8,829 nucleotides of DNA from Candidatus Dojkabacteria bacterium UBA2222 (GCA_002328465.1 DCUE01000048.1:6927-15755), one strand, 5' to 3'. Positions 1 through 6,701 are shown, counted from the stretch's first letter. Made by a program: numbers and translations. Notes: generated from the sequence alone by a model not told the origin.

Positions 1-172
1 ACTTACATATTTTGTCTGTTTTACCTTTGTCATTACTACCATCATTGATTACTATTACCTCTATGTTTTTATATGTTTGTGCTAATGCACTATCTATAGC
101 TTCCTTAAGGTAGTTAGAACCATTGTATACTGGGATTATAATTGATACTTTTGGATTAAATTGTTTTGACAT
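1..172 (-). CDS. GT2-family glycosyltransferase, N-terminal part (runs off the window)
   Basis: The first 57 codons read from ATG 172 to the window edge. They contain [39 protein letters not shown] and a following KGKTDKICK, the classic start of a GT-A fold family 2 glycosyltransferase, with the nucleotide-binding Asp in NDGSND. The DxD metal motif and acceptor half lie beyond the window. The gene starts 28 bases after the methyltransferase stop in the same direction and has no clear Shine-Dalgarno. It should add one sugar to the lipid-linked glycan at the cytoplasmic membrane face; donor and acceptor are unknown. Confidence 0.88.
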   Translation of the reverse strand, partial: MSKQFNPKVSIIIPVYNGSNYLKEAIDSALAQTYKNIEVIVINDGSNDKGKTDKICK

Positions 173-200
173 AGAATTCAAACCAGTTAAAAAATTATTT

Positions 201-2216
201 TCATTTTTTCATAATATGTCGAATAGAGCGTAAAGGTTTTGTAATTCTCCAACTTTTACTATTTTCTATTGAAGAAATCGTTTCTTTTAGTTTAGAATTT
301 CTTAAATTTAGTTCTATTTCTCTTTGTTTGAGTAAATCCTTCTCTTCCTCTAATTTTTTATTCTTCTCAATTAAGCCATCATTCTCCCTTTTAAACTCCA
401 TTTCCTTTTGTTTGAGTAAATCCTTCTCTTCCTCTAATTTTTTTTTCTTCTCAATTAAGCCATCATTCTCCCTTTTAAACTCCATTTCCTTTTGTTTTAG
501 ATCTTCACTTTTGCTATTAACCTCATTCAAATCTCTTTTAACTATCTCAATCAAACTATTAACAGATTTAAGTAATCCCAAAGTGGCATCCTGATTTCTC
601 TGGACTTGTAACTTTCTAATTTCTATTGAATCCTTTTTCCCCTTTTTTGTATCTATATATTCAGCTTTCAGCATTATTCTATTATCTAACTCTTCCTTTA
701 TTATAGTTACTGAATATCCCTCTGATCGTAGAATCTCAAAACATCTAATAGCACAAAATTCTGAATGTATCTCAATATAAAAAATTGGCTTGTGTTTTTT
801 TATAGTATTCAATGCTCCAAGTAAAAAATCATATTCTGCTCCTTCAATATCAACCTTAAGAATATCTGGGATTATGTTTTCTTCCTTCACAAAGGTATCT
901 AATGTCTTCACTTGCACAGACATATCTTCAAATCCCTCTGGTAATTCAGAATCTTCAATCTTGGAATGACTGCCTTTAAGCCTAGAGGTAGAACTAAATC
1001 CATTATCTATTTCCGAGCTCAAAAACATTTTTTTCTCTTTATTCTCTTTCCCTAAAGCATACTGATAAATAAAGATATTATCAGACAAATTAGGGTTTTG
1101 AGAGATATTGAGAAAGCTACGGTTTCTATTAAAAAGATTCGGTTCAAACCCTATAACTTTACCATCACTCCCAACCAATTTTGAGAAGACCAGAGCATTC
1201 GCCCCAATAAATGTACCTACATCAAAAATTGTTTTCCCTTTGATGTCACCAGCAGCTACATCTTCAAACATTTCAATGTCAATGTTTCCGTTAGGATATG
1301 CTAATTCACTATACTTTTGTGTTGAAAACACAGAGATCCCTTCTAAAACTCCTTCCTGAAATTTTATAAGATTCAAATCGGCTTCTGGGGGATAAGGACT
1401 TTCAATAATATCATCAGTATATTTACCTAATAATGGGAAACCACTTTTTTTGCAAATATTCCACCTATTATAGTACGATATATTGATAAAATTAGAATGT
1501 ACCTGATCTTGGCTTACAAAATAATGTGCTTCTGTGATGTTATAAAAACCTTGACTGTTCATAAATTCCTGTAGAGAAATGAGTGAATATTTATTACAGT
1601 GCATTCCCTTGGTTTGAAGAACAATATCTGAGGTGTCTAATGAATCAATTTGATTTCTTTCATCATAACCGTTTTTTATTACATCATTATCATACTTATA
1701 TGCAGGTGTATTAATAACCAATACAGATTCTTCTTTCAAAAGTTGCTTTAATTGTTCAAAGATTTTAATTAGTTCCTCTCTTGGAACATGCTCAACAAAA
1801 TCAAACATTATTACAATATCGAACTTTTTTGATTCGTCATCTTTAATTACTTCTGAATAATTAGTAACAAAATCCAAGGCATCCTCAGTAAAGAATTGAG
1901 GAGATTTCAATTTTTTATTTTTAAATAATCCCTTTGCAATTTTTATCGCCACAGGAGCAAAATCCACACCAACAGAATCCTTTACATTAGCTCCATTCTT
2001 TACTGCGTACACCAGTTCTTCTCCCCTACCACATCCCAAAGCCAAAACATTCCTATCTTTAAAATCAATTTTCTCAAGGATTAGCATGTCGTGCTTTCTC
2101 AAAGTATAGTACCCCTTTTTATCAATAGAATTAGTGGCCCCATATTTTAACTGGTTTCCCTCTGCATCTTTACCCGTGTAATATTCTTTTGTATATTTAT
2201 CCTTTAGATGACCCAT
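201..2216 (-). CDS. Dual methyltransferase (class I SAM + FkbM family) with C-terminal coiled coil
   Basis: This 671-residue protein has three parts. Residues about 40-240 are a class I SAM methyltransferase: motif [11 protein letters not shown] at 58-67, GVDFAP at 83-88, [12 protein letters not shown] at 134-145. Residues about 300-510 are a second, FkbM-type methyltransferase: [11 protein letters not shown] at 330-340, VIGFEPN at 354-360, [11 protein letters not shown] at 453-463. Residues about 545-650 form a charged coiled coil containing two nearly identical 28-residue repeats plus a degenerate third. The tail [11 protein letters not shown] at 653-663 followed by basic residues resembles ends I know from other polysaccharide-assembly proteins. 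FkbM enzymes O-methylate sugars and polyketides, so a glycan methylation role is likely; the first domain's substrate is unknown. No Shine-Dalgarno precedes the ATG. The architecture recalls WbdD, a coiled-coil chain terminator, though no kinase domain is present. Confidence 0.88.
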   Translation of the reverse strand: MGHLKDKYTKEYYTGKDAEGNQLKYGATNSIDKKGYYTLRKHDMLILEKIDFKDRNVLALGCGRGEELVYAVKNGANVKDSVGVDFAPVAIKIAKGLFKNKKLKSPQFFTEDALDFVTNYSEVIKDDESKKFDIVIMFDFVEHVPREELIKIFEQLKQLLKEESVLVINTPAYKYDNDVIKNGYDERNQIDSLDTSDIVLQTKGMHCNKYSLISLQEFMNSQGFYNITEAHYFVSQDQVHSNFINISYYNRWNICKKSGFPLLGKYTDDIIESPYPPEADLNLIKFQEGVLEGISVFSTQKYSELAYPNGNIDIEMFEDVAAGDIKGKTIFDVGTFIGANALVFSKLVGSDGKVIGFEPNLFNRNRSFLNISQNPNLSDNIFIYQYALGKENKEKKMFLSSEIDNGFSSTSRLKGSHSKIEDSELPEGFEDMSVQVKTLDTFVKEENIIPDILKVDIEGAEYDFLLGALNTIKKHKPIFYIEIHSEFCAIRCFEILRSEGYSVTIIKEELDNRIMLKAEYIDTKKGKKDSIEIRKLQVQRNQDATLGLLKSVNSLIEIVKRDLNEVNSKSEDLKQKEMEFKRENDGLIEKKKKLEEEKDLLKQKEMEFKRENDGLIEKNKKLEEEKDLLKQREIELNLRNSKLKETISSIENSKSWRITKPLRSIRHIMKK
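325..492 (-). repeat. 84-bp tandem direct repeat (two copies) in the coiled coil
   Basis: Bases 325-408 and 409-492 are identical except at one position (A at 360, T at 444; 83 of 84). Each encodes 28 residues containing [12 protein letters not shown] and LEEEKDL. Since 28 is four heptads, the coiled-coil register is preserved. A degenerate third copy lies on the low-coordinate side (KQREIEL in the protein). Such near-identity points to recent slippage or unequal crossover and a probable variable copy number. Confidence 0.92.
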
Positions 2217-2309
2217 TTGATATTTAATGTTATATCTTTAATATTATTTCATTTACTTATTTGCGTCGTAGTTCGTCCTCTTATACATTACATCTTTTCT
2301 ATGATATTT
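2217..2309. other. AT-rich spacer between GT4 copy 2 and the methyltransferase gene
   Basis: This 93-base gap is very AT-rich and carries no epimerase-like sequence, so the tandem structure is not repeated a third time. I see no convincing -35/-10 pair, hairpin terminator or Shine-Dalgarno. TATAAC and TATAAG hexamers occur but without a spaced -35 element. It is the widest internal gap of the operon, so an internal start or processing site is possible but not shown. Confidence 0.45.
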
Positions 2310-3548
2310 TCATTTTTTCTTATTTTTAGAATAAATTTCTTCATAAAGTTGTATCATTTGTTTATTATATCTCTCAATTTTATAATATTTTTCTGCTAAT
2401 TCCCTTCCCAAGTTCCCTCTTTTTATACATTCTTTATCATTTGATATCAACCGAGTGACCGTTTTCACAAAACTATCTGTATCTCCTTTCTTAAGAGCAA
2501 TCCCACACTTAGGGGAGAATGTAACACTAGGTAGTGATGTACCCTCGAAAACTACTATGGGTAAAGAACACGCCATTGCCTCTACTGCCATTAAACCAAA
2601 AGCTTCTGCGACAGAGGGCATTAAAAATAAATCAGATGCCGAATAAAGTTCTACCATTAAATTATTATCGTTTACCCATTCATATTCTATTACTTGATAC
2701 TTATCCTTCAATTCCTCTAGAAACCCTGTCCCCCCTACAGTTAATATAGTTACTGGTTTTTTAGTTTTTAACCTATCTAACATGTTTTTAATGTATGGTA
2801 ATCCCTTCCATTCTTGTGGATCCTGTCTAAACATTATTACAAAATTATCCTTTCCTATTTTTAATCTCTTTCGTATCTCTTCTCTGTTTTCCATTCTCTT
2901 AAACAAATCCAGATCTATTCCAAAAGGTATAAGGTGTACTCTTTCAAAATGCCTTGTTAAAGGACTTTTCTTCACCAAATCATACATCCACTGAGAAGCA
3001 ACTACGATATCAATATCTAAATCTTTATAGATATCTTTCTTAATATTCCATATAGAGGATGCGTCATCATCTTTCAAAGGGGCATATCTATCTAAATATG
3101 GACAATCATTACAGCCTGTTAGCCAACCTTTACATTCAACAGGATATACACAATGCCCAGTTAGTGCCCAAGGATCATGCAGTGTCCATACTGAGGGTTT
3201 TAATTGAGTTAATCTCTTAAAAGAATACAGTGACATAAAATAATTAAAAATAAGGTGGTAGTGCACAATGTCTGCCTTCTTAAATTCTTCTGATTCTCCC
3301 AATATTTCTCCAAATGGATAAACAACAGATTGCATAGATATCTTGTCTTGGAATTCAATACATTTCTCTCTAATGAAATACCCCGAATTTGTCTTTATCA
3401 TTGGAATTGTATTCTCACTATCCCCTGCCTTTAATGCAACGAATTGTTTTGCACTATATCCCTTTTTTTCATTCAGCATAATTTGAAGATCGTGTCCATT
3501 AAATCTTCTTCCTGCTAAATCATTATCATTTACATACAGGATTTTCAT
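2310..3548 (-). CDS. GT4-family glycosyltransferase, copy 2
   Basis: This 412-residue GT-B enzyme starts MKILYVNDNDLAGRRFNGHDL. It has HDPWALTGHC at 124-133, HLIPFGID at 205-212 and the E-x7-E motif (E315, E323, in EAFGLMAVE). The cysteine cluster C133, C139, C146, C149 is kept. Identity to the GT at 4028-5329 is uneven by hand alignment: about 41 of 66 columns at the N-terminus but 56 of 61 in the last 61 residues. The acceptor-binding N-terminal half has therefore changed most, so acceptor specificity may differ while the fold and perhaps donor are shared. It ends with the presumed ancestral stop just after IYSKNKKK. The start is coupled to the preceding small gene (TAATG). Donor and linkage cannot be predicted. 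Confidence 0.9.
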   Translation of the reverse strand: MKILYVNDNDLAGRRFNGHDLQIMLNEKKGYSAKQFVALKAGDSENTIPMIKTNSGYFIREKCIEFQDKISMQSVVYPFGEILGESEEFKKADIVHYHLIFNYFMSLYSFKRLTQLKPSVWTLHDPWALTGHCVYPVECKGWLTGCNDCPYLDRYAPLKDDDASSIWNIKKDIYKDLDIDIVVASQWMYDLVKKSPLTRHFERVHLIPFGIDLDLFKRMENREEIRKRLKIGKDNFVIMFRQDPQEWKGLPYIKNMLDRLKTKKPVTILTVGGTGFLEELKDKYQVIEYEWVNDNNLMVELYSASDLFLMPSVAEAFGLMAVEAMACSLPIVVFEGTSLPSVTFSPKCGIALKKGDTDSFVKTVTRLISNDKECIKRGNLGRELAEKYYKIERYNKQMIQLYEEIYSKNKKK

Positions 3549-3910
3549 TAAAACAAATTCTTCAATTTATTTACTACTTTTCTTGGAACATCTCCTAAAC
3601 CCTTATTAACACGATAAATGAATTTCTTTGCAAGAGCTTTTACCATGTATTTACCACTATTTGTCAATTCTAATTTCGATAACAATTCTTTTTGTTTATT
3701 CTGTAATTCTACTAATTCTTCTCTTGTTTTCTCATAGTTACTCTGTACCTGATTCAATTCTTTTCCTTTAAGTAATACCCGTTCGTCTTGGCTCTCAATA
3801 TATTTAGTTATATCGGCTAATAAGAGAGTAAATTCCTCAAATAATTTCTGAGATTCTTTGTTACTAAAATCATACTTCTTACTGGTGTTTTTCTTTAATA
3901 CCTCTTCCAT
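3548..3910 (-). CDS. Small charged coiled-coil protein, copy 2, paired with a GT4 gene (unknown function)
   Basis: This 120-residue paralogue of the protein at 5347-5607 keeps the N-terminal core KYDFSNKESQ and LFEEFT. Residues 48-84 form a glutamate/glutamine/lysine-rich helix likely to be a coiled coil, followed by SGKYMVKALAKKFIYRV and a basic amphipathic end (KVVNKLKNLF). The C-terminal part differs from copy 1 in sequence and is about 35 residues longer. I recognise no family. Its start overlaps the epimerase remnant by 16 bases. The AGGA seen before copy 1 has become AGAA here (3915-3918). Its TAA overlaps the glycosyltransferase ATG as TAATG, a strong sign of translational coupling. 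It may tether or assist its glycosyltransferase. Confidence 0.8.
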   Translation of the reverse strand: MEEVLKKNTSKKYDFSNKESQKLFEEFTLLLADITKYIESQDERVLLKGKELNQVQSNYEKTREELVELQNKQKELLSKLELTNSGKYMVKALAKKFIYRVNKGLGDVPRKVVNKLKNLF

Positions 3911-4098
3911 ACAGTTCTATTTATATATCCTGTATAACTTAATATTATTCTAACAACCTTGGCTGTTAAAATTTCATTATTATAATCATCTACTACCTCT
4001 GTTCTAGTATTTTGGTCTGTAACAACCCTAATCGCATCTAACACACTCTCCTTCTCTAAACCGCATATTATTATATTCCCCTTGTCCATACCTTCTGG
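3895..4098 (-). pseudogene. Remnant of the 2-epimerase gene (last 67 codons)
   Basis: The remnant translates from PEGMDKGN to the stop and matches residues 303-369 of the 2-epimerase at 53 of 67 positions, with 174 of 204 bases identical by hand alignment. It begins immediately after the common 3' end of the glycosyltransferase gene, which marks a recombination joint. The frame is intact and most amino-acid changes are mild (K/R, E/D, I/V, D/N). It cannot form an epimerase since the N-terminal 302 residues are missing. An ATG at 4128 inside the glycosyltransferase 3' end is in frame, so a 77-residue peptide could be made, and its last 16 bases overlap the next small gene exactly as the true gene does at 5592-5607. 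It may survive because it keeps that start translationally coupled. Confidence 0.88.
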
Positions 4099-5329
4099 TT
4101 TTCTTATTTTTAGAATAAATTTCTTCATAAAGTTGTATCATTTGTTTATTATATCTCTCAATTTTATAATGTTTTTCTGCCAATTCCCTTCCTAAATGCC
4201 CTCTTTTTATACATTCTTTAGGATTTGACATCAACCTAGTAACTGTTTTCACAAAACTATCTGTGTCTCCTTTCTTGAGGGTAATTCCACACTCTGGTGC
4301 AAAAGTTACCCCTGGTAATGCCGTTCCCTCAGTTACAATAACAGGCAAAGAACACGCCATTGCCTCTACTGCCATCAAACCAAAAGACTCTGCTACAGAA
4401 GGCATTAAGAACAAATCAGCTACAGAATATAATTCTACAAGAAACTTATTATCATTAATCCAAGGATTTTCTATCACTCTATACTTATCCTTCAATTCAT
4501 CCAAAGTACCAGTCTGACCTACAGTTAGAAGTATTGGCTTCTTTTTACTCTTTAGCTTTTTTAACATCTCTACAACATACGGTTGCCCCTTCCACTCTAT
4601 AGTACTCTGCCTAAACATAATAACAAAATCATCATCTCCTATACCCATACTCTTCCTAATTTTCTCCCTATCTTCCCTCCGCTTGAAAAGATCTACATCT
4701 ATACCAAAAGGTATTAAATGAACTCTTTCGAAATGTTTAGTCAGAGGACTTTTCTTAACCATGTCATACATCCATTGAGAAGACACTACAATATCTATAT
4801 CAATTTCTTTATATATATCTCTCTTTATATTCCAAATAGCAGCAGCATGATCCTCTTTTAAAGGAGAATTTCTGTCAAGATGTTTACAATGCTTACAACC
4901 CGTCAACCACCCTTTACAATCCAAAGGATGTACACAGTGTCCTGTTAATGCCCATGGGTCATGTAGAGTCCACACAGTCGGTTTAAGTTGTGCTAATCTC
5001 TTAAAAGAGTACAAAGACATAAAATGGTTGAAGATTAGGTGGTAATGTACAATGTCTGCCTCCTTAAATTCCTTTTTCTCCTGTATTATCTCCCCAAATG
5101 GGTATATTACAGACTGCATAGATATTTTCTCTTCAAACTCTATACATTTCTCCCTCAGAAATCGACTTTCATCCTTTTGAATTATGGGGATTGTATGAGG
5201 ATCTGTTCCTGCTTTATTCATTACAAATTGATATGCCTCGTACCCATTACTGTTAAGATAAAGCTGCAGATCATGACCATTAAAACGCCTCCCTGCTAAA
5301 TCATGGTCATTAACGTAAACAACTCTCAT
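4028..5329 (-). CDS. GT4-family glycosyltransferase, copy 1, with fused foreign 23-residue tail
   Basis: This 433-residue GT-B enzyme starts MRVVYVNDHDLAGRRFNGHDL, with a histidine-rich acceptor-side motif TLHDPWALTGHC at 121-132. The C-terminal Rossmann domain carries HLIPFGID at about 204-211 and the family E-x7-E motif (E314, E322, in ESFGLMAVE). A cysteine cluster C132, C138, C145, C148 (C-x5-C-x6-C-x2-C) may hold a metal or structural disulfide. The sugar donor is probably a nucleotide sugar such as the UDP-6-deoxy-L-HexNAc made upstream, but specificity is not visible. The normal protein ends with IYSKNKK at 404-410. Codons 411-433 (TRRYGQGEYNN...) come from a remnant of the 2-epimerase gene read in another frame. 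The product is a close paralogue of the GT at 2310-3548, especially in the last 60 residues. Confidence 0.88.
   Translation of the reverse strand: MRVVYVNDHDLAGRRFNGHDLQLYLNSNGYEAYQFVMNKAGTDPHTIPIIQKDESRFLREKCIEFEEKISMQSVIYPFGEIIQEKKEFKEADIVHYHLIFNHFMSLYSFKRLAQLKPTVWTLHDPWALTGHCVHPLDCKGWLTGCKHCKHLDRNSPLKEDHAAAIWNIKRDIYKEIDIDIVVSSQWMYDMVKKSPLTKHFERVHLIPFGIDVDLFKRREDREKIRKSMGIGDDDFVIMFRQSTIEWKGQPYVVEMLKKLKSKKKPILLTVGQTGTLDELKDKYRVIENPWINDNKFLVELYSVADLFLMPSVAESFGLMAVEAMACSLPVIVTEGTALPGVTFAPECGITLKKGDTDSFVKTVTRLMSNPKECIKRGHLGRELAEKHYKIERYNKQMIQLYEEIYSKNKKTRRYGQGEYNNMRFREGECVRCD
4099..4170 (-). repeat. 72-bp perfectly identical 3' ends of the two GT4 genes
   Basis: Bases 4099-4170 are identical to 2315-2386. 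The block encodes the last residues of both glycosyltransferases (KIERYNKQMIQLYEEIYSK region). The genes differ far more elsewhere, so the block suggests recent exchange between the copies at this end. It is also a second direct-repeat pair that could delete the remnant, the second small gene and most of the second GT4 gene. Confidence 0.85.
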
Positions 5330-5337
5330 ATTGTTTG

Positions 5338-5343
5338 CTTCCT
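5338..5343 (-). promoter_or_regulatory. Shine-Dalgarno of GT4 copy 1
   Basis: AGGAAG on the minus strand ends 8 bases before the ATG at 5329. It fixes that start and lies across the stop of the small gene, so the glycosyltransferase is probably translated by ribosomes already on the message. The second GT4 copy has no such site and uses a TAATG overlap instead. Confidence 0.5.
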
Positions 5344-5346
5344 AAA

Positions 5347-5607
5347 TTATTTTTTAAACTTTTGCAAGAGTTTTCTTGTTTTATCCTTTATAGTGGCAAT
5401 AAATCTAGAACATACTTCTCTTAGAAGCTCCCTAGAACGATAGCTTGATAGATTACCGCTTAAAAAGGTTTTCTCTGAAGCCTCTGAACCTTCTATTCTT
5501 TCAGTTACCTCCCCTAAAAGGTGTGTAAATTCCTCAAACAATCTTTGAGATTCCTTATTACTAAAGTCGTATCTTTCACTTTTTTCTTTCTCTAATACTT
5601 TTTCCAT
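5347..5607 (-). CDS. Small charged helical protein, copy 1, paired with a GT4 gene (unknown function)
   Basis: This 86-residue protein has no family I recognise. Residues 1-39 match the protein at 3548-3910 at 26 of 39 positions, including the core RYDFSNKESQ and LFEEFT. After that the two diverge. Its end is strongly basic (KDKTRKLLQKFKK) and could bind membrane lipid or nucleic acid, or dock on a partner; no transmembrane segment or signal peptide is visible. It overlaps the 2-epimerase stop by 16 bases and lies 17 bases before the glycosyltransferase gene, so it is surely co-translated with it. AGGA at 5612-5615 is only 4 bases before the ATG, a little too close, which suggests coupling to upstream translation. 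Its pairing with a glycosyltransferase twice in the locus argues for a role as partner or adaptor; that is inference. Confidence 0.75.
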   Translation of the reverse strand: MEKVLEKEKSERYDFSNKESQRLFEEFTHLLGEVTERIEGSEASEKTFLSGNLSSYRSRELLREVCSRFIATIKDKTRKLLQKFKK

Positions 5608-5795
5608 ACAGTCCTATTTATATATCCTGTATAACTTAATATTATTCTAACAACCTTAGCAGCTAAAATATCATTATTATAATCATCCACCACCTCCATC
5701 CTAACATCCTGATCTGTAACAACCTTAATCGCATCTAACACACTCCCCTTATCTAAACCACTCATTATTACAGTCCCCTCATCCATACCCTCAGG
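5592..5795 (-). repeat. Direct repeat, copy 1 (3' end of the intact epimerase gene)
   Basis: This segment aligns without gaps to 3895-4098 with 174 of 204 matches by hand. A 44-base block (5614-5657 against 3917-3960) is fully identical and lies just upstream of both small-gene starts. The two repeats flank the first small gene and most of the first GT4 gene in direct orientation, so recombination between them would remove 1697 bp and leave a complete hybrid epimerase gene. Confidence 0.85.
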
Positions 5796-6701
5796 CCTCT
5801 CATGTGCTTGTCTTATTGTTATTGCTGGGAAACCTAACAATGAAGATTCCTCTGTAATAGTACCACTGTCAGAAATAACACAAAAAGCATTCTCTTGTAA
5901 CTTAATATAATCCCCAAACCCCAAAGGCTTCATAATCCTAACTAAAGAATCAAACTCTATTCCATTACTTTCTATCTTTTTCAAAGTCCTAGGATGAGTA
6001 GAAAATATAATAGGAAATTTATATTCTCTCGCTACAGCATTTATGGACTCTACCAAAGCTTCTAAATTTTTAGGATTATCTAAATTCTCCTCCCTATGAG
6101 CACTTAAAACAAAATACTCCTTAGGAGTAAGACCTAGATTACTTAATACATTGCTATTCTCTATGCTTTCTTTCTGTGTTCTTAATACTTCCTTCATACT
6201 ACTACCTACTTTAATAACAGTCTCTGGGGCAATACCCTCCTGTATTAGATATCTCCTTGCATGCTCTGTGATGGTTAGATTAATATCACTAAGATGATCC
6301 ACTATCTTTCTGTTTATTTCTTCTGGAACCCTCTCATCAAAACACCTGTTACCTGCCTCCATATGGAATACTGGAATTTTATTTCTCTTCGCAGATATAA
6401 CTGCTAAACAGGAGTTCGTATCACCATATATTAATAAAGCATCAGGCTTATGCTTCTTAAAAAGTTCATCTGATATTTTAATAACATTTCCTATTGTCTC
6501 TGCTGCTGTTTCCCCTGCTGCCTCCATAAATATATCCGGCTTTCTAATTCCCATACCCTCAAAGAATATCTCATTCAATTCATAATCATAATTCTGACCA
6601 GTGTGAACAAGGATATGCTCCGTATACTTATCTAACTCAGGAATTACCGTTGATAGTTTAATTATCTCCGGTCTTGTGCCAACTATTGTCATTACCTTCA
6701 T
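5592..6701 (-). CDS. wecB: UDP-HexNAc 2-epimerase, WecB/WbjD/CapG family
   Basis: This 369-residue protein is a non-hydrolysing UDP-HexNAc 2-epimerase by its motifs: GTRPEIIKL at 8-16, HTGQNYDYELNE at 33-44, YGDTNS at 92-97, HMEAGNRCFDERVPEEINR at 113-131, LSAHREEN at 199-206, and SDSGTITEESS at 277-287 with RQAHERPEGMDEGT at 297-310. The end ILSYTGYINRTVWKKY is typical of the WbjD/FnlC branch, which acts on L-sugars. It should perform the last step, C2 epimerisation of the UDP-2-acetamido-2,6-dideoxy-L-hexose. I start at ATG 6701, 17 bases after the reductase stop. The frame is open further upstream to 6782, but that would overlap the reductase and lacks family similarity. The gene overlaps the next start by 16 bases. 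Its last 204 bases recur at 3895-4098. Confidence 0.9.
   Translation of the reverse strand: MKVMTIVGTRPEIIKLSTVIPELDKYTEHILVHTGQNYDYELNEIFFEGMGIRKPDIFMEAAGETAAETIGNVIKISDELFKKHKPDALLIYGDTNSCLAVISAKRNKIPVFHMEAGNRCFDERVPEEINRKIVDHLSDINLTITEHARRYLIQEGIAPETVIKVGSSMKEVLRTQKESIENSNVLSNLGLTPKEYFVLSAHREENLDNPKNLEALVESINAVAREYKFPIIFSTHPRTLKKIESNGIEFDSLVRIMKPLGFGDYIKLQENAFCVISDSGTITEESSLLGFPAITIRQAHERPEGMDEGTVIMSGLDKGSVLDAIKVVTDQDVRMEVVDDYNNDILAAKVVRIILSYTGYINRTVWKKY

Larger units (their letters stand above)
2315..5795 (-). repeat. Tandem chimeric duplication: [epimerase 3' end + small gene + GT4 gene] x2
   Basis: Copy A spans 4099-5795 (1697 bp) and copy B spans 2315-4098 (1784 bp). Each holds, in transcription order, the last 204 bases of the epimerase gene, a small helical-protein gene and a GT4 gene. 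The joint is at 4098/4099, where the glycosyltransferase end (AAGAAAA on the coding strand) meets the epimerase codons CCAGAAGG. The length difference comes mainly from the larger small gene in copy B. Only copy A's epimerase segment is part of an intact gene. Confidence 0.88.

Noticed and set aside
325..492. CRISPR array or mobile-element repeat
   Set aside because: There are only two abutting copies with no spacers, in frame within a coiled coil, so this is a coding tandem repeat.
328..594. Plus-strand open frame opposite the coiled coil
   Set aside because: It is the antisense of a repetitive Lys/Glu-rich coding region, giving a Ser/Phe/Leu-rich product with no start signal.
2217..2309. 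Small peptide MYKRTNYDANK or an internal promoter in the spacer
   Set aside because: The 11-codon frame has no ribosome site, and no -35/-10 pair with proper spacing can be shown.
2208..2399. Plus-strand 63-residue hydrophobic frame covering the spacer
   Set aside because: The hydrophobicity follows from AT-rich sequence. It overlaps two real genes antisense and lacks a ribosome site.
5039..5299. Plus-strand frames opposite the two GT4 genes and the nucleotide-sugar genes
   Set aside because: They lie entirely antisense to well-supported genes and contain no recognisable motifs.
2315..5795. Transposon-mediated duplication
   Set aside because: No transposase, terminal inverted repeat or target-site duplication is visible around the joint at 4098/4099 or the outer ends.
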